64,000 nucleotides of DNA from Onchidella celtica (lineage: Eukaryota > Mollusca > Gastropoda > Systellommatophora > Onchidiidae): assembly GCA_963931925.1 (NCBI GenBank), contig OZ007570.1, positions 59,212,360-59,276,359 on the forward strand. Direction: 5' to 3'. The number at the start of each line of letters is the position of its first letter. Position 1 is the first letter of the stretch. The notes under the pieces are model-generated. The model had not been told where the DNA came from. It made no database searches and saw nothing but the letters and a program-made list of their open reading frames with translations. This document shows, one piece after another, positions 22,201 through 31,300 of the stretch. Made by a program: the position numbers and the translations under genes.

Positions 22201-23716
22201 CACTTGGTCCCTGGTATTAGGAAAACCAGGGAACAGTAGACAATAGCAGTGGGCATATCCCATTCAAGCATATGGCTTCATCTCAATGTCTATAGTGGAC
22301 TAGACATGAATCAACAGTCTTATGATTCTTCAGGCAGAATCGTGCCGACGCCTGCACAGATTGGAATTTTTTGTATGGAGTAATGGACATGGGTATGGCT
22401 ACGCTTTTATACTGTGCAGCCACCTGCAAATTACCGTCCAAATCCCTAGATTTGATTGGTGTATCCATGCGAGCTCATCTCGCAGTATTAATATATTCTA
22501 CGTGGGAGTTGGTCACGGCCTTGTACTAAAAACAGACAAGGTCAATTTAAAATGTCAAAACAATTACTGAAATCTTTAAACCCTCGTGCATTCTACATTT
22601 TATGTACGAATTTCTGGACGCGACTAAGCGTCTTAAACTATCTATCCTTATTCACCCCTTCTCTTCCCTTCTAAGTGTTCATCAAAATCACGGGGTCGAG
22701 AATTGCACTGTCACTCCTAACTTATCCATTTATTCTATCTCGCCCCACTTTCTTTCCATCTCTAAGAAAAAGTGTTTCAAAAACAAACTGTTCACGAGAA
22801 CAGTTCAAGGACAAAATTACGCTGGTTATAATCAACGAGACCGTGAAAAATCAACTCCTTACAAGTCGTGACCCAGCACGGCATTTATATTACTTAAACC
22901 ATGACACTTGGCTTGGGGCAAAGTTTTAGTATGCAACCCAGTGTCAGTATACAGTGACTGGAAGAGATAACTGCGACTGATATTCTTGTGTGACAGCCTC
23001 AAGTTTATTTGCCTATGCAGCACTGTCAAAAGATGAACATAGTAATAACAAGATCGCAAGCCATATAAATGTACTCCCAGTTATGATTAGTTTTGTCTTG
23101 CGCACGTGCAGTGGCATCAATACTATTTATAGAACTTAAGGGACTCAGTTCCGACCATTTTCATTCCAAGTTTCCTTCAATTCGGTCAAATAAATCCAAA
23201 GATTTCGGCAATGATGTGCTTTGTGTAAACTGTGCACGCCGAAGGTGAAGTTCATTTGACAACGTAAACAAAATCAGACAGTATATATTTGTTAAATTTA
23301 CCTTCAATCACATCCCCAGTGTCGATTCCGCCACCGATTCCAAACGTCAGCTCCGAATCGGCTCCAATAATGTCAGCAATGATGCTTGTATACGGTCCTT
23401 CTTTAGGCTGTGGGCCTCCCCCTGTTTTCGGCCGCTTCTTCTGTGCAAGATGTGTTCGTGCATCGCTGCACAGTTTCTGCCACTTCGTTTGTATCTCCTG
23501 TTTGCTTCGAACTGTAAACGACACAGCGTTTACAGCTTCCACGACTACCCCCCATGCATCATTCTTTTGTTTCAGCGATAGTGATGCTTTTAATTTTGAT
23601 TGCAGAATGCCTTTATTCAGGGAAAAAGCATCCAACAATGCTAATATTTCCTTGTGTGAGAAGTTTTCCTTTCTCTCTCGTTTCTCGACCACACTTTCGG
23701 AATTAAGAGCTGCCAT
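16279..23716 (-). CDS. Harbinger Myb/SANT-like (NAIF1-type) DNA-binding protein, three exons
   Basis: Exon 1 is 23716-23302 (ATG in the context AAGATGGC), exon 2 is 17364-17311 and exon 3 is 16667-16279, with stop at 16279. Splice signals are donors GTAAAT and GTAAGA and acceptors TTTTTTTTCAG and TTGTCTGCAG; phases agree (415, 54 and 389 nt) and give 285 residues with no stop. Exon 1 carries a Myb/SANT-like region (about 15-95; FSHKEILALLDAF, IQTKWQKLCSDA). The middle is serine/threonine-rich and the C-terminus is a basic coiled coil (KGIELKEMQMKNLALKNEKL). By family knowledge this second Harbinger protein binds the transposon ends and brings the transposase into the nucleus. Intron 1 (17365-23301) would be 540 bp without the 5.4-kb LTR element inserted in it. 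Confidence 0.85.
17510..18923 (-). repeat. LARD-like element LTR, left (3') copy
   Basis: Same length as 21493-22906. Differences seen include CATATCTCATT/CATATCCCATT, TTTTCTGTATG/TTTTTTGTATG, GTGCATCC/GTGTATCC, CTGAACGCG/CTGGACGCG, AAACCATCT/AAACTATCT and AACCCTGACA/AACCATGACA. ORFs inside it are short and duplicated in the other copy, with no family features. Confidence 0.88.
18924..21492 (-). other. LARD-like element internal region
   Basis: About 2.57 kb without a protein-coding frame longer than about 120 codons and without gag or pol motifs. It holds the short tandem repeat at 20085-20250 and otherwise AT-rich, structureless sequence. Confidence 0.75.
20085..20250 (+). repeat. short tandem repeat, CTTACACTGCC core
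   Basis: About eight imperfect units of roughly 20 bp, each containing TCTTACACTGCC or CCTTACACTGCC. It lies inside the non-coding LTR element and is GC-rich compared with its surroundings. Confidence 0.8.
21493..22906 (-). repeat. LARD-like element LTR, right (5') copy
   Basis: Direct repeat of 17510-18923, identical in length. In element sense this copy would carry the promoter and start transcription leftwards. Confidence 0.88.
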
Positions 23717-23911
23717 CTTGGATTACACGGGAACAGGGAAAATCGGGAAAATCATAGAGTCTATTTATAAATATGTGACGTAGCTCCGTTAGTTGGCTGC
23801 TAGTTGACTTAGTTGGCTGCTAATTAGCAGCCAACTAAAATTGACTCGTGCAACGCATCTAACAACTGACTTCTAACTAGAAGTCAACTAGGGGTTAGGA
23901 GCTTCTAAATT

Positions 23912-23935
23912 GGAAGTCAGTCATGCAACTGGCCC
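23912..23935 (-). repeat. Harbinger right terminal inverted repeat
   Basis: Reversed, it reads GGGCCAGTTGCATGACTGAC and continues TTCC. It is followed by CTG (23936-23938) and then gypsy A sequence resuming in frame. Confidence 0.8.
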
Positions 23936-23938
23936 CTG

Positions 23939-24796
23939 GGCCCCAGAAGTAGCTTCTATCCTTCTTCAGTAGAGCTGACATTGGCTGCAGGATGGTGGAC
24001 ATGTGAGACACAAACTTTGAAAGATAGTTCAACATTCCTAGAACTGTTTTCAGCTCTGTCACATTCTTGGGCTCTTCCATTTTGAGGATTGCTTCAACTC
24101 TATCATCATCTGGTCTAATGCCTTCTTCACTAATGATATGTCCAAAATATTTCACTTCTCTTTTCTTCAGTGAACATTTTTCTTTATTGAGTTTTAATCC
24201 TGATTTCTCAATTCTTCCCATTGCAGCTTTCAGTCTTGCGTCATGCTCTTGCTCACTTCGGCCATGAACAATAGTGTCATCACTTAAGGGCTCACACCCT
24301 TCCAAGTCACCTAGAATCTCCTCCATCTTTGTCTGAAATGCTTCAGGTCGTAGAGAAATTCCCATGGGCAATCTTTTGAATCTGTACCTTCCATATGGTG
24401 TTACGAAAGTGGTCAGATATGAACTGCTTTCTTCCAATGGAATTTGGTAGAAGCCTCCTGATGCATCCAGTGTGCTGAAGTATTTTGCTCCAGACATCTT
24501 AGGTGCAATATCTTCCAGGTTAGGAATCATGTGATTTGGTCTCTTGATGTTCTGGTTCAGTTTCTTAAAGTCCACACAAATTCTGACTTGTCCATTCTTT
24601 TTGGGAACAGGCACCATAGGTGCGCACGAGTCAGCTGGATCTGTTGTTTTCTCTATAATGCCATGTTTTTCCATTTTGTCCAATTCTTGTTTCACCTTTT
24701 CTTGTAATGGAAAGGCAATTCGTCTTGGTGTAACAACGTTGTATGGTTCTGCGGTCTCTTTCAACTTGATCTGCACAGGGGCTAGCTTTTTCATTG
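23939..24796 (-). pseudogene. gypsy A reverse transcriptase
   Basis: RT palm and thumb of the canonical gypsy type: CAPMVPVPKKNGQVRICVDFKKL-type fingers motif, YFSTLDASGGFYQIPL with the first catalytic D, RLPMGISLRPEAFQ, then LSDDTIVHG where YxDD is expected, and thumb FGHIISEEGIRPD. The expected tyrosine of YxDD is not present in the usual place, a sign of decay. The frame differs from the upstream protease frame near 24795. At the left the frame runs into the Harbinger TIR; removing Harbinger joins it to the RNase H segment at 14497. Confidence 0.88.
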
Positions 24797-25990
24797 AGTT
24801 CTATGTTGTTGACTCTTTGTACCAGGCCTAACTTTGCTGCCACAGCTCTGCTCAATAGGTTGTTTCTCAAGTTGTGCTCAACAATGATAACCTTGAAAGC
24901 GTACTGTTGATTTTTGAACTGTGTTTTGGCTACAAAAGTGTCCTAGAACTTTCATCTTGCCTCCTGGTGAAGACAGATTTATCTTGCACTTCTCAAGATG
25001 TGGTGGATTTTGAATTCTGTCATAAGCTGCTTTAGACATGACTGTCACGTCAGCCCCTGTATCAATCTTGAACTTGATCATTGTTTTGTCGATTTTCAAG
25101 CTGACCATCCATCCTGTTTCTGCTCTATCATCAATGATTGAGTTGATCATAAGAGTTTCGATGTCTATTTCATTTTCATCCGCATCAATATCATGCACAC
25201 TCTTCGGTTTACTGCGACACACAGCCTTGAAATGGTTCATTTTTCCGCACTTTCCACATGTTTTCCCATATGCTGGACAATTTCTTGGTGAATGCTGTTT
25301 TCCACATTTTGTGCATTGTTTAGATTGGTTGAAGTGTGCTTTCTTTCCAGGCATTCTTCTTGCTGAGTTTGTGGCTGTATTCTGTTCCCTCGTATTGTAG
25401 TTACTTGTCTTTCTGATTGCATCAACTGAACTTGCATCTTGTTTTTGGTCCATTATCTGTAAACCTGACTTTGATTGTTCTTCGGCTCTACAGATATCCA
25501 GAGTTTTTTCAAGTGTTAGGTCAGAGATCCTTAATAGTCTTTCTTTCACAGAACTTGAGGTAATGCCTACAACAATCCGGTCTTTCAACAAGTCATCTTC
25601 AAGTTCTCCGAATTTGCAAGTTTGGCTGATTTTCCTCAATTCTGTCAAATATTCATCTATTGACTCATCCTCCTTTTGATATCTTGAATTGAATTTGTAC
25701 CTCTCTAGTGTTACATTTGTCCTTGGAGTACAGTAGTCTTCAAACTTTTTAAGAAGTGGTTCAACTTTGTTCTCTTCTTCTTGAGTGAAGGTCCAAGTTC
25801 TGTGAATCTTTCTGCCCTCTTCTCCTATTATGTACAGTACAGCTTGACATTTTTCTTTTTCACTCTTTTCTTTCATTGCCAAGCTCAAGTATAGGCACAA
25901 TGTTTCTTTCCAAGTCTTCCACCTTTCTGCCAACTGTCCTCCTTCAGTTTTGAAAATCATGGAAGATGGGGGATTCAACTTCAAAGACAT
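24797..25990 (-). pseudogene. gypsy A gag and protease
   Basis: ATG at 25990. Capsid-like region to about residue 190 (DESIDEYLTELRKISQTC is a typical Retrotrans_gag stretch), two zinc knuckles (CTKCGKQHSPRNC with a three-residue C-H spacing, and CGKCGKMNHFKAVC), then an aspartic protease with FKIDTGADVTVM. The ORF stops at 24878 after a frameshift within the protease; the following bases (24797-24877) continue the pol sequence in another frame up to the RT ORF. Gag and protease in one frame is normal for this lineage. Inactive because of at least two frameshifts before RT. Confidence 0.88.
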
Positions 25991-26255
25991 TTTGGTTTTT
26001 CAAGGAATGCAACCTCTAAATTTGCTGTTCTTGTCAGTATTTATTTGTTATGTCCCTTCGTTCTTTCGGTAAAGCTTGGTTGTCGAAGCGAGCCTTAATT
26101 CACGAAAAATATCCGCAGGTAGCCGAAAAAATCCGTCGATTCCACGTGCTAGCAGACGCCGTCAAATTAGTCTCTCTTGCCTTCGATGCCGCGTATACAC
26201 AAAGAAATGACTCTTCTCCGGTTAGATCTTTGTTATACTTGCTTGCTTATTTGGG
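25991..26255 (-). other. gypsy A 5' leader
   Basis: Untranslated leader between the primer binding site and the gag ATG. The plus-strand ORF overlapping it has no family features. Confidence 0.6.
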
Positions 26256-26273
26256 TACAATACTCTGACACCA
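26256..26273 (-). other. gypsy A primer binding site
   Basis: In element sense TGGTGTCAGAGTATTGTA directly follows the 5' LTR. The TGGTGTCAGA start resembles leucine-tRNA primer sites of other Ty3/gypsy elements. The last bases may not pair. Confidence 0.75.
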
Positions 26274-26437
26274 TGTTTAATGCCTGTTTATGTGACATTA
26301 AATTACGTGGGCTTGACAAACAAAAGGTGAACAGCCATGTTGATTCAGAATTCAGACAGCACCAAAACAAAAATCTGCCAGGTTTATTATTTGGAAGTTA
26401 CATAAGGCCAAATGGTATTTCAACAACTATCCAAACA
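26274..26437 (-). repeat. gypsy A 5' LTR (164 bp)
   Basis: Partner of 5369-5520; 12 bp longer because of two short internal tandem duplications. Followed by the CTGAC target duplication. Confidence 0.9.
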
Positions 26438-26804
26438 CTGACCGTGTTAATTTGCATAGTTTTTAAAAATATATGAATCAGCTTAGTAGCAAAACAATCT
26501 GACTTCTGCTCGGAGATTGCGTGATCTGCGCTAATTATATACCTGAGCGTATGTCGATCACCAATGGCTACGCCAACCCCTTTTCACGTGATTAGTCAAT
26601 CTGACTACCACCCATTGATACAAACTGACTAGACCCTCACGACCCCAGGTCCATCTGACTGTTCCATGTGTTGTCACTTTAAATTCGTGAACACCATACC
26701 AAGTTTTGCTTCAGCAAACCTTCACCAGTCGCGCTTTTGGTAAACATGTTGTACGGATATGCACTGTCCATATCCATATGTTTTGTACGGATATACACTT
26801 CCTT
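26438..26804. mobile_element. right part of the split MITE-like element
   Basis: Continues the element whose left arm is 5325-5368. Its right end, reversed, starts AAGGAAGTGTATATCCGTAC and is followed by a second, inner copy of the arm (GTGCATATCCGTACAACATG), so the terminal repeat is tandemly doubled on this side. No ORF. Confidence 0.5.
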
Positions 26805-26854
26805 TTTTTAAAATCCATAATTCTTTATGCTGCAGTATTTTAGTTCTCTTTTCT

Positions 26855-27180
26855 GTTCAATAAAGAGCTTTTTGCAGAAAGACAGTAAAACTTTGGAATG
26901 TTGCTTGTAAGTGGTTCTGACATGGCCAATGAGTTGTACAGCGGAGCTGTCTTAACGCATGGGCACATTGGGCAATTGCCCAGGGACCCCAAAAGTTTAG
27001 GGGGCCCCTTGTGTGTTCAGTAAAGAGCTTTTAGCAGATAAAATGCGTCAGTGAAACTTTGGAATGTTGCCTGTGAGTGTTTTTGACATGGCCAATGAGT
27101 TGTACAGCAGAGCTGTCTTAACGCATGGGCACACTGGGCAATTCTCCAGGGACCCCAGGAGTTTAGGGGGCCCCATGCAT
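26855..27180 (+). repeat. tandem duplication of a roughly 160-bp TE-like unit
   Basis: Two units starting at GTTCAATAAAGAGCTTTT (26855) and GTTCAGTAAAGAGCTTTT (27015) share GACATGGCCAATGAGTTGTA, GAGCTGTCTTAACGCATGGG and AGTTTAGGGGGCCCC. They differ by a few percent. The GGGCAATTGCCCAGGGACCC core resembles dispersed TE sequence in animals, but I cannot name the family. Confidence 0.75.
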
Positions 27181-27459
27181 GCAAAGTTACTTTGGTTTTT
27201 GAAACCGGGAACAATGCCCGTTGTTTTGCCCAGAGGCCCATAACGAGACATGTATTAAGATAGTGTTGTACAGGTGTGTTCATGAGTGCTGATGCTGCTG
27301 CCACAGTAAGATAATAATGATGATAATTCTCAGGCTGGACAGGGGCGGCGTTCGATTACATTATACATCTCTGTGCTTGTCCATCCTCTCATGTTTTCAT
27401 CAAATCATCGATTATACTCGCTTTGATTTGTTCTGTCCCTACCAACTACTTTATATCCG

Positions 27460-27780
27460 TCAAAATCAAACTTATCCATCCATCCACACATATCTCCATC
27501 AATCAGTTCATCCATCAAGCAATTTATCTATCCATTCCCATCCAGAGATCTGCTATGAAACTAATGAGGCTTAAACTTCAGAATTTAGGTCTCCACTGCC
27601 CATCCATCCATTATTTCATATATCCACATATGAATCCATCAATCCATCCGCCCATCAGTGGACTCTGCATTATTTTTCTCTTTCACCTTTAAATCTGTCC
27701 ATCCTGCACCCATTCACCAACAAACGTTTCCGTCTTTCTCTCTATCATTCATCAGTTCACCAAATAAACCTTCCATAACT
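27460..27780 (+). repeat. degenerate CCAT/ATCC-rich sequence
   Basis: Imperfect CCATCCAT-type simple repeat mixed with unique sequence. Reading frames here are low-complexity. Confidence 0.6.
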
Positions 27781-27799
27781 GGCCACGCGTACGCTGCAG

Positions 27800-28125
27800 A
27801 TGTCTTCCCCCCAAAACTAACAAAAATTCTCAGAACTGATTGCCCCCAAAAATAACAAAAATTCTGTGAAATGATTTTCCAAACAAACAAACAAAAAAAT
27901 TATCTGAAAGGATTTGTCCAAAAAAAAAAAAAATTTCTCTGAAAGAATTGCCCCCCCCCCCCCCCAAATAACAAATAATTCATTGCAATGCTTGCCCGGA
28001 AAGTAATAACAACAACAACAAAATCTTCTGAAATGATCGCCCAGAATATAACAAAAATTTTCTGAAATGTTTGCCCAGTCGAAAATAACAAAATTTCACT
28101 GAAACGCTTAGCGGAAAACAAAGTA
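27800..28125 (+). repeat. decayed roughly 38-bp tandem repeat
   Basis: About eight imperfect units with the core AATAACAAAAATT...CTGAAATGATTGCCC. Homopolymer A and C runs have expanded inside several units. Confidence 0.7.
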
Positions 28126-28344
28126 GGCCTACACGTAGTGTGCTTTTTAATTTCAGAGTTGATTGTTCGCTGCACGGGATCGTTTCCTTGTTTCTTTAAC
28201 TATCAACATGACAATAAAATATCCTCTAATGAAGAAGAGGCAGCCGTGGAACTACGTGTATCACTTCTGAAAAAAAAAAAAGAAAGGCAAATGAAGGAAA
28301 AAACAAACAAAACACCGAAAATGGGGGAGAGGGGTTATTCCCAT

Positions 28345-31300
28345 GTGAGTGTCTACTTAATGTTAGTGAGTAGGTTATGGTGTAAGAGTGAGTGTCTACT
28401 TAATGTTAGTGAGTAGGTTATGGTGTAAGAGTGAGTGTCTACTTAATGTTAGTGAGTAGGTTATGGTGTAAGAGTGAGTGTCTACTTAATGTTAGTGAGT
28501 AGGTTATGGTGTAAGAGTGAGTGTCTACTTAATGTTAGTGAGTAGGTTATGGTGTAAGAGTGAGTGTCTACTTAATGTTAGTGAGTAGGTTATGGTGTAA
28601 GAGTGAGTGTCTACTTAATGTTAGTGAGTAGGTTATGGTGTAAGAGTGAGTGTCTACTTAATGTTAGTGAGTAGGTTATGGTGTAAGAGTGAGTGTCTAC
28701 TTAATGTTAGTGAGTAGGTTATGGTGTAAGAGTGAGTGTCTACTTAATGTTAGTGAGTAGGTTATGGTGTAAGAGTGAGTGTCTACTTAATGTTAGTGAG
28801 TAGGTTATGGTGTAAGAGTGAGTGTCTACTTAATGTTAGTGAGTAGGTTATGGTGTAAGAGTGAGTGTCTACTTAATGTTAGTGAGTAGGTTATGGTGTA
28901 AGAGTGAGTGTCTACTTAATGTTAGTGAGTAGGTTATGGTGTAAGAGTGAGTGTCTACTTAATGTTAGTGAGTAGGTTATGGTGTAAGAGTGAGTGTCTA
29001 CTTAATGTTAGTGAGTAGGTTATGGTGTAAGAGTGAGTGTCTACTTAATGTTAGTGAGTAGGTTATGGTGTAAGAGTGAGTGTCTACTTAATGTTAGTGA
29101 GTAGGTTATGGTGTAAGAGTGAGTGTCTACTTAATGTTAGTGAGTAGGTTATGGTGTAAGAGTGAGTGTCTACTTAATGTTAGTGAGTAGGTTATGGTGT
29201 AAGAGTGAGTGTCTACTTAATGTTAGTGAGTAGGTTATGGTGTAAGAGTGAGTGTCTACTTAATGTTAGTGAGTAGGTTATGGTGTAAGAGTGAGTGTCT
29301 ACTTAATGTTAGTGAGTAGGTTATGGTGTAAGAGTGAGTGTCTACTTAATGTTAGTGAGTAGGTTATGGTGTAAGAGTGAGTGTCTACTTAATGTTAGTG
29401 AGTAGGTTATGGTGTAAGAGTGAGTGTCTACTTAATGTTAGTGAGTAGGTTATGGTGTAAGAGTGAGTGTCTACTTAATGTTAGTGAGTAGGTTATGGTG
29501 TAAGAGTGAGTGTCTACTTAATGTTAGTGAGTAGGTTATGGTGTAAGAGTGAGTGTCTACTTAATGTTAGTGAGTAGGTTATGGTGTAAGAGTGAGTGTC
29601 TACTTAATGTTAGTGAGTAGGTTATGGTGTAAGAGTGAGTGTCTACTTAATGTTAGTGAGTAGGTTATGGTGTAAGAGTGAGTGTCTACTTAATGTTAGT
29701 GAGTAGGTTATGGTGTAAGAGTGAGTGTCTACTTAATGTTAGTGAGTAGGTTATGGTGTAAGAGTGAGTGTCTACTTAATGTTAGTGAGTAGGTTATGGT
29801 GTAAGAGTGAGTGTCTACTTAATGTTAGTGAGTAGGTTACGGTGTAAGAGTGAGTGTCTACTTAATGTTAGTGAGTAGGTTATGGTGTAAGAGTGAGTGT
29901 CTACTTAATGTTAGTGAGTAGGTTACGGTGTAAGAGTGAGTGTCTACTTAATGTTAGTGAGTAGGTTATGGTGTAAGAGTGAGTGTCTACTTAATGTTAG
30001 TGAGTAGGTTATGGTGTAAGAGTGAGTGTCTACTTAATGTTAGTGAGTAGGTTATGGTGTAAGAGTGAGTGTCTACTTAATGTTAGTGAGTAGGTTATGG
30101 TGAAAGAGTGAGTGTCTACTTAATGTTAGTGAGTAGGTTATGGTGTAAGAGTGAGTGTCTACTTAATGTTAGTGAGTAGGTTATGGTGTAAGAGTGAGTG
30201 TCTACTTAATGTTAGTGAGTAGGTTATGGTGTAAGAGTGAGTGTCTACTTAATGTTAGTGAGTAGGTTATGGTGTAAGAGTGAGTGTCTACTTAATGTTA
30301 GTGAGTAGGTTATGGTGTAAGAGTGAGTGTCTACTTAATGTTAGTGAGTAGGTTATGGTGTAAGAGTGAGTGTCTACTTAATGTTAGTGAGTAGGTTATG
30401 GTGTAAGAGTGAGTGTCTACTTAATGTTAGTGAGTAGGTTATGGTGTAAGAGTGAGTGTCTACTTAATGTTAGTGAGTAGGTTATGGTGTAAGAGTGAGT
30501 GTCTACTTAATGTTAGTGAGTAGGTTATGGTGTAAGAGTGAGTGTCTACTTAATGTTAGTGAGTAGGTTATGGTGTAAGAGTGAGTGTCTACTTAATGTT
30601 AGTGAGTAGGTTATGGTGTAAGAGTGAGTGTCTACTTAATGTTAGTGAGTAGGTTATGGTGTAAGAGTGAGTGTCTACTTAATGTTAGTGAGTAGGTTAT
30701 GGTGTAAGAGTGAGTGTCTACTTAATGTTAGTGAGTAGGTTATGGTGTAAGAGTGAGTGTCTACTTAATGTTAGTGAGTAGGTTATGGTGTAAGAGTGAG
30801 TGTCTACTTAATGTTAGTGAGTAGGTTATGGTGTAAGAGTGAGTGTCTACTTAATGTTAGTGAGTAGGTTATGGTGTAAGAGTGAGTGTCTACCTAATGT
30901 TAGTGAGTAGGTTATGGTGTAAGAGTGAGTGTCTACTTAATGTTAGTGAGTAGGTTATGGTGTAAGAGTGAGTGTCTACTTAATGTTAGTGAGTAGGTTA
31001 TGGTGTAAGAGTGAGTGTCTACTTAATGTTAGTGAGTAGGTTATGGTGTAAGAGTGAGTGTCTACTTAATGTTAGTGAGTAGGTTATGGTGTAAGAGTGA
31101 GTGTCTACTTAATGTTAGTGAGTAGGTTATGGTGTAAGAGTGAGTGTCTACTTAATGTTAGTGAGTAGGTTATGGTGTAAGAGTGAGTGTCTACTTAATG
31201 TTAGTGAGTAGGTTATGGTGTAAGAGTGAGTGTCTACTTAATGTTAGTGAGTAGGTTATGGTGTAAGAGTGAGTGTCTACTTAATGTTAGTGAGTAGGTT

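Larger units (their letters stand above)
17510..22906 (-). mobile_element. non-autonomous LTR retrotransposon (LARD-like) in the Harbinger intron
   Basis: Two 1,414-bp direct repeats (17510-18923 and 21493-22906) enclose 2,569 bp with no retroelement ORF. In minus sense the LTRs read TGTCAGGG...TTTGTAACA. A purine tract GGGGTGGGGGA (plus-strand 18924-18936) immediately precedes the left LTR, and TGGAGAGGGACCCCC (just left of 21493) follows the right LTR after one base, as a primer binding site would. I counted about six substitutions between the LTRs (about 99.6% identity), so insertion was recent. I see no target duplication: the flanks are GAATAA and CTTGG. Mobilisation would need proteins from another element. 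Confidence 0.85.
14498..23935 (+). mobile_element. PIF/Harbinger DNA transposon with both genes
   Basis: Terminal inverted repeats GGSCCAGTTGCAYGACTGAC, continuing as TKCC (left copy GGCCC..., right copy GGGCC... when reversed), are flanked by the 3-bp target duplication CTG (14495-14497 and 23936-23938). CTG fits the CWG-type targets described for some animal Harbingers; TWA is more usual. The transposase gene (+) starts near the left end and a Myb-like gene (-) starts near the right end, so they converge. Subterminal copies of AGTCAACTA and its complement (for example 14532, 14612, 23803, 23880) may be protein-binding repeats. Total length is 9,438 bp, of which 5,397 bp is an LTR element inserted in the Myb gene's intron, leaving 4,041 bp. 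It interrupts gypsy A between RT and RNase H. Confidence 0.9.
5369..26437 (-). mobile_element. Ty3/gypsy LTR retrotransposon A (degenerate, carrying two nested insertions)
   Basis: Full-length element on the minus strand. It is bounded by short LTRs (5369-5520 and 26274-26437, each TG...CA in element sense) and flanked by the 5-bp target duplication CTGAC (5364-5368 and 26438-26442). A primer binding site lies directly inside the 5' LTR and a polypurine tract directly inside the 3' LTR. Coding order is gag, protease, RT, RNase H, integrase, the canonical Ty3/gypsy order; the proteins look like the Mag/K02A2.6-type lineage (family knowledge, not searched). It is interrupted by element B (with TSD, 7348-14005) and by a Harbinger element (14498-23938 with its TSD). 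Removing both leaves about 4,970 bp, a normal gypsy length. Frameshifts and a nonsense codon make it inactive. Confidence 0.92.

Noticed and set aside
17502-22916. Target duplication for the LARD-like element
   Set aside because: Flanks GAATAA and CTTGG do not match at 4-6 bp; no duplication is claimed.
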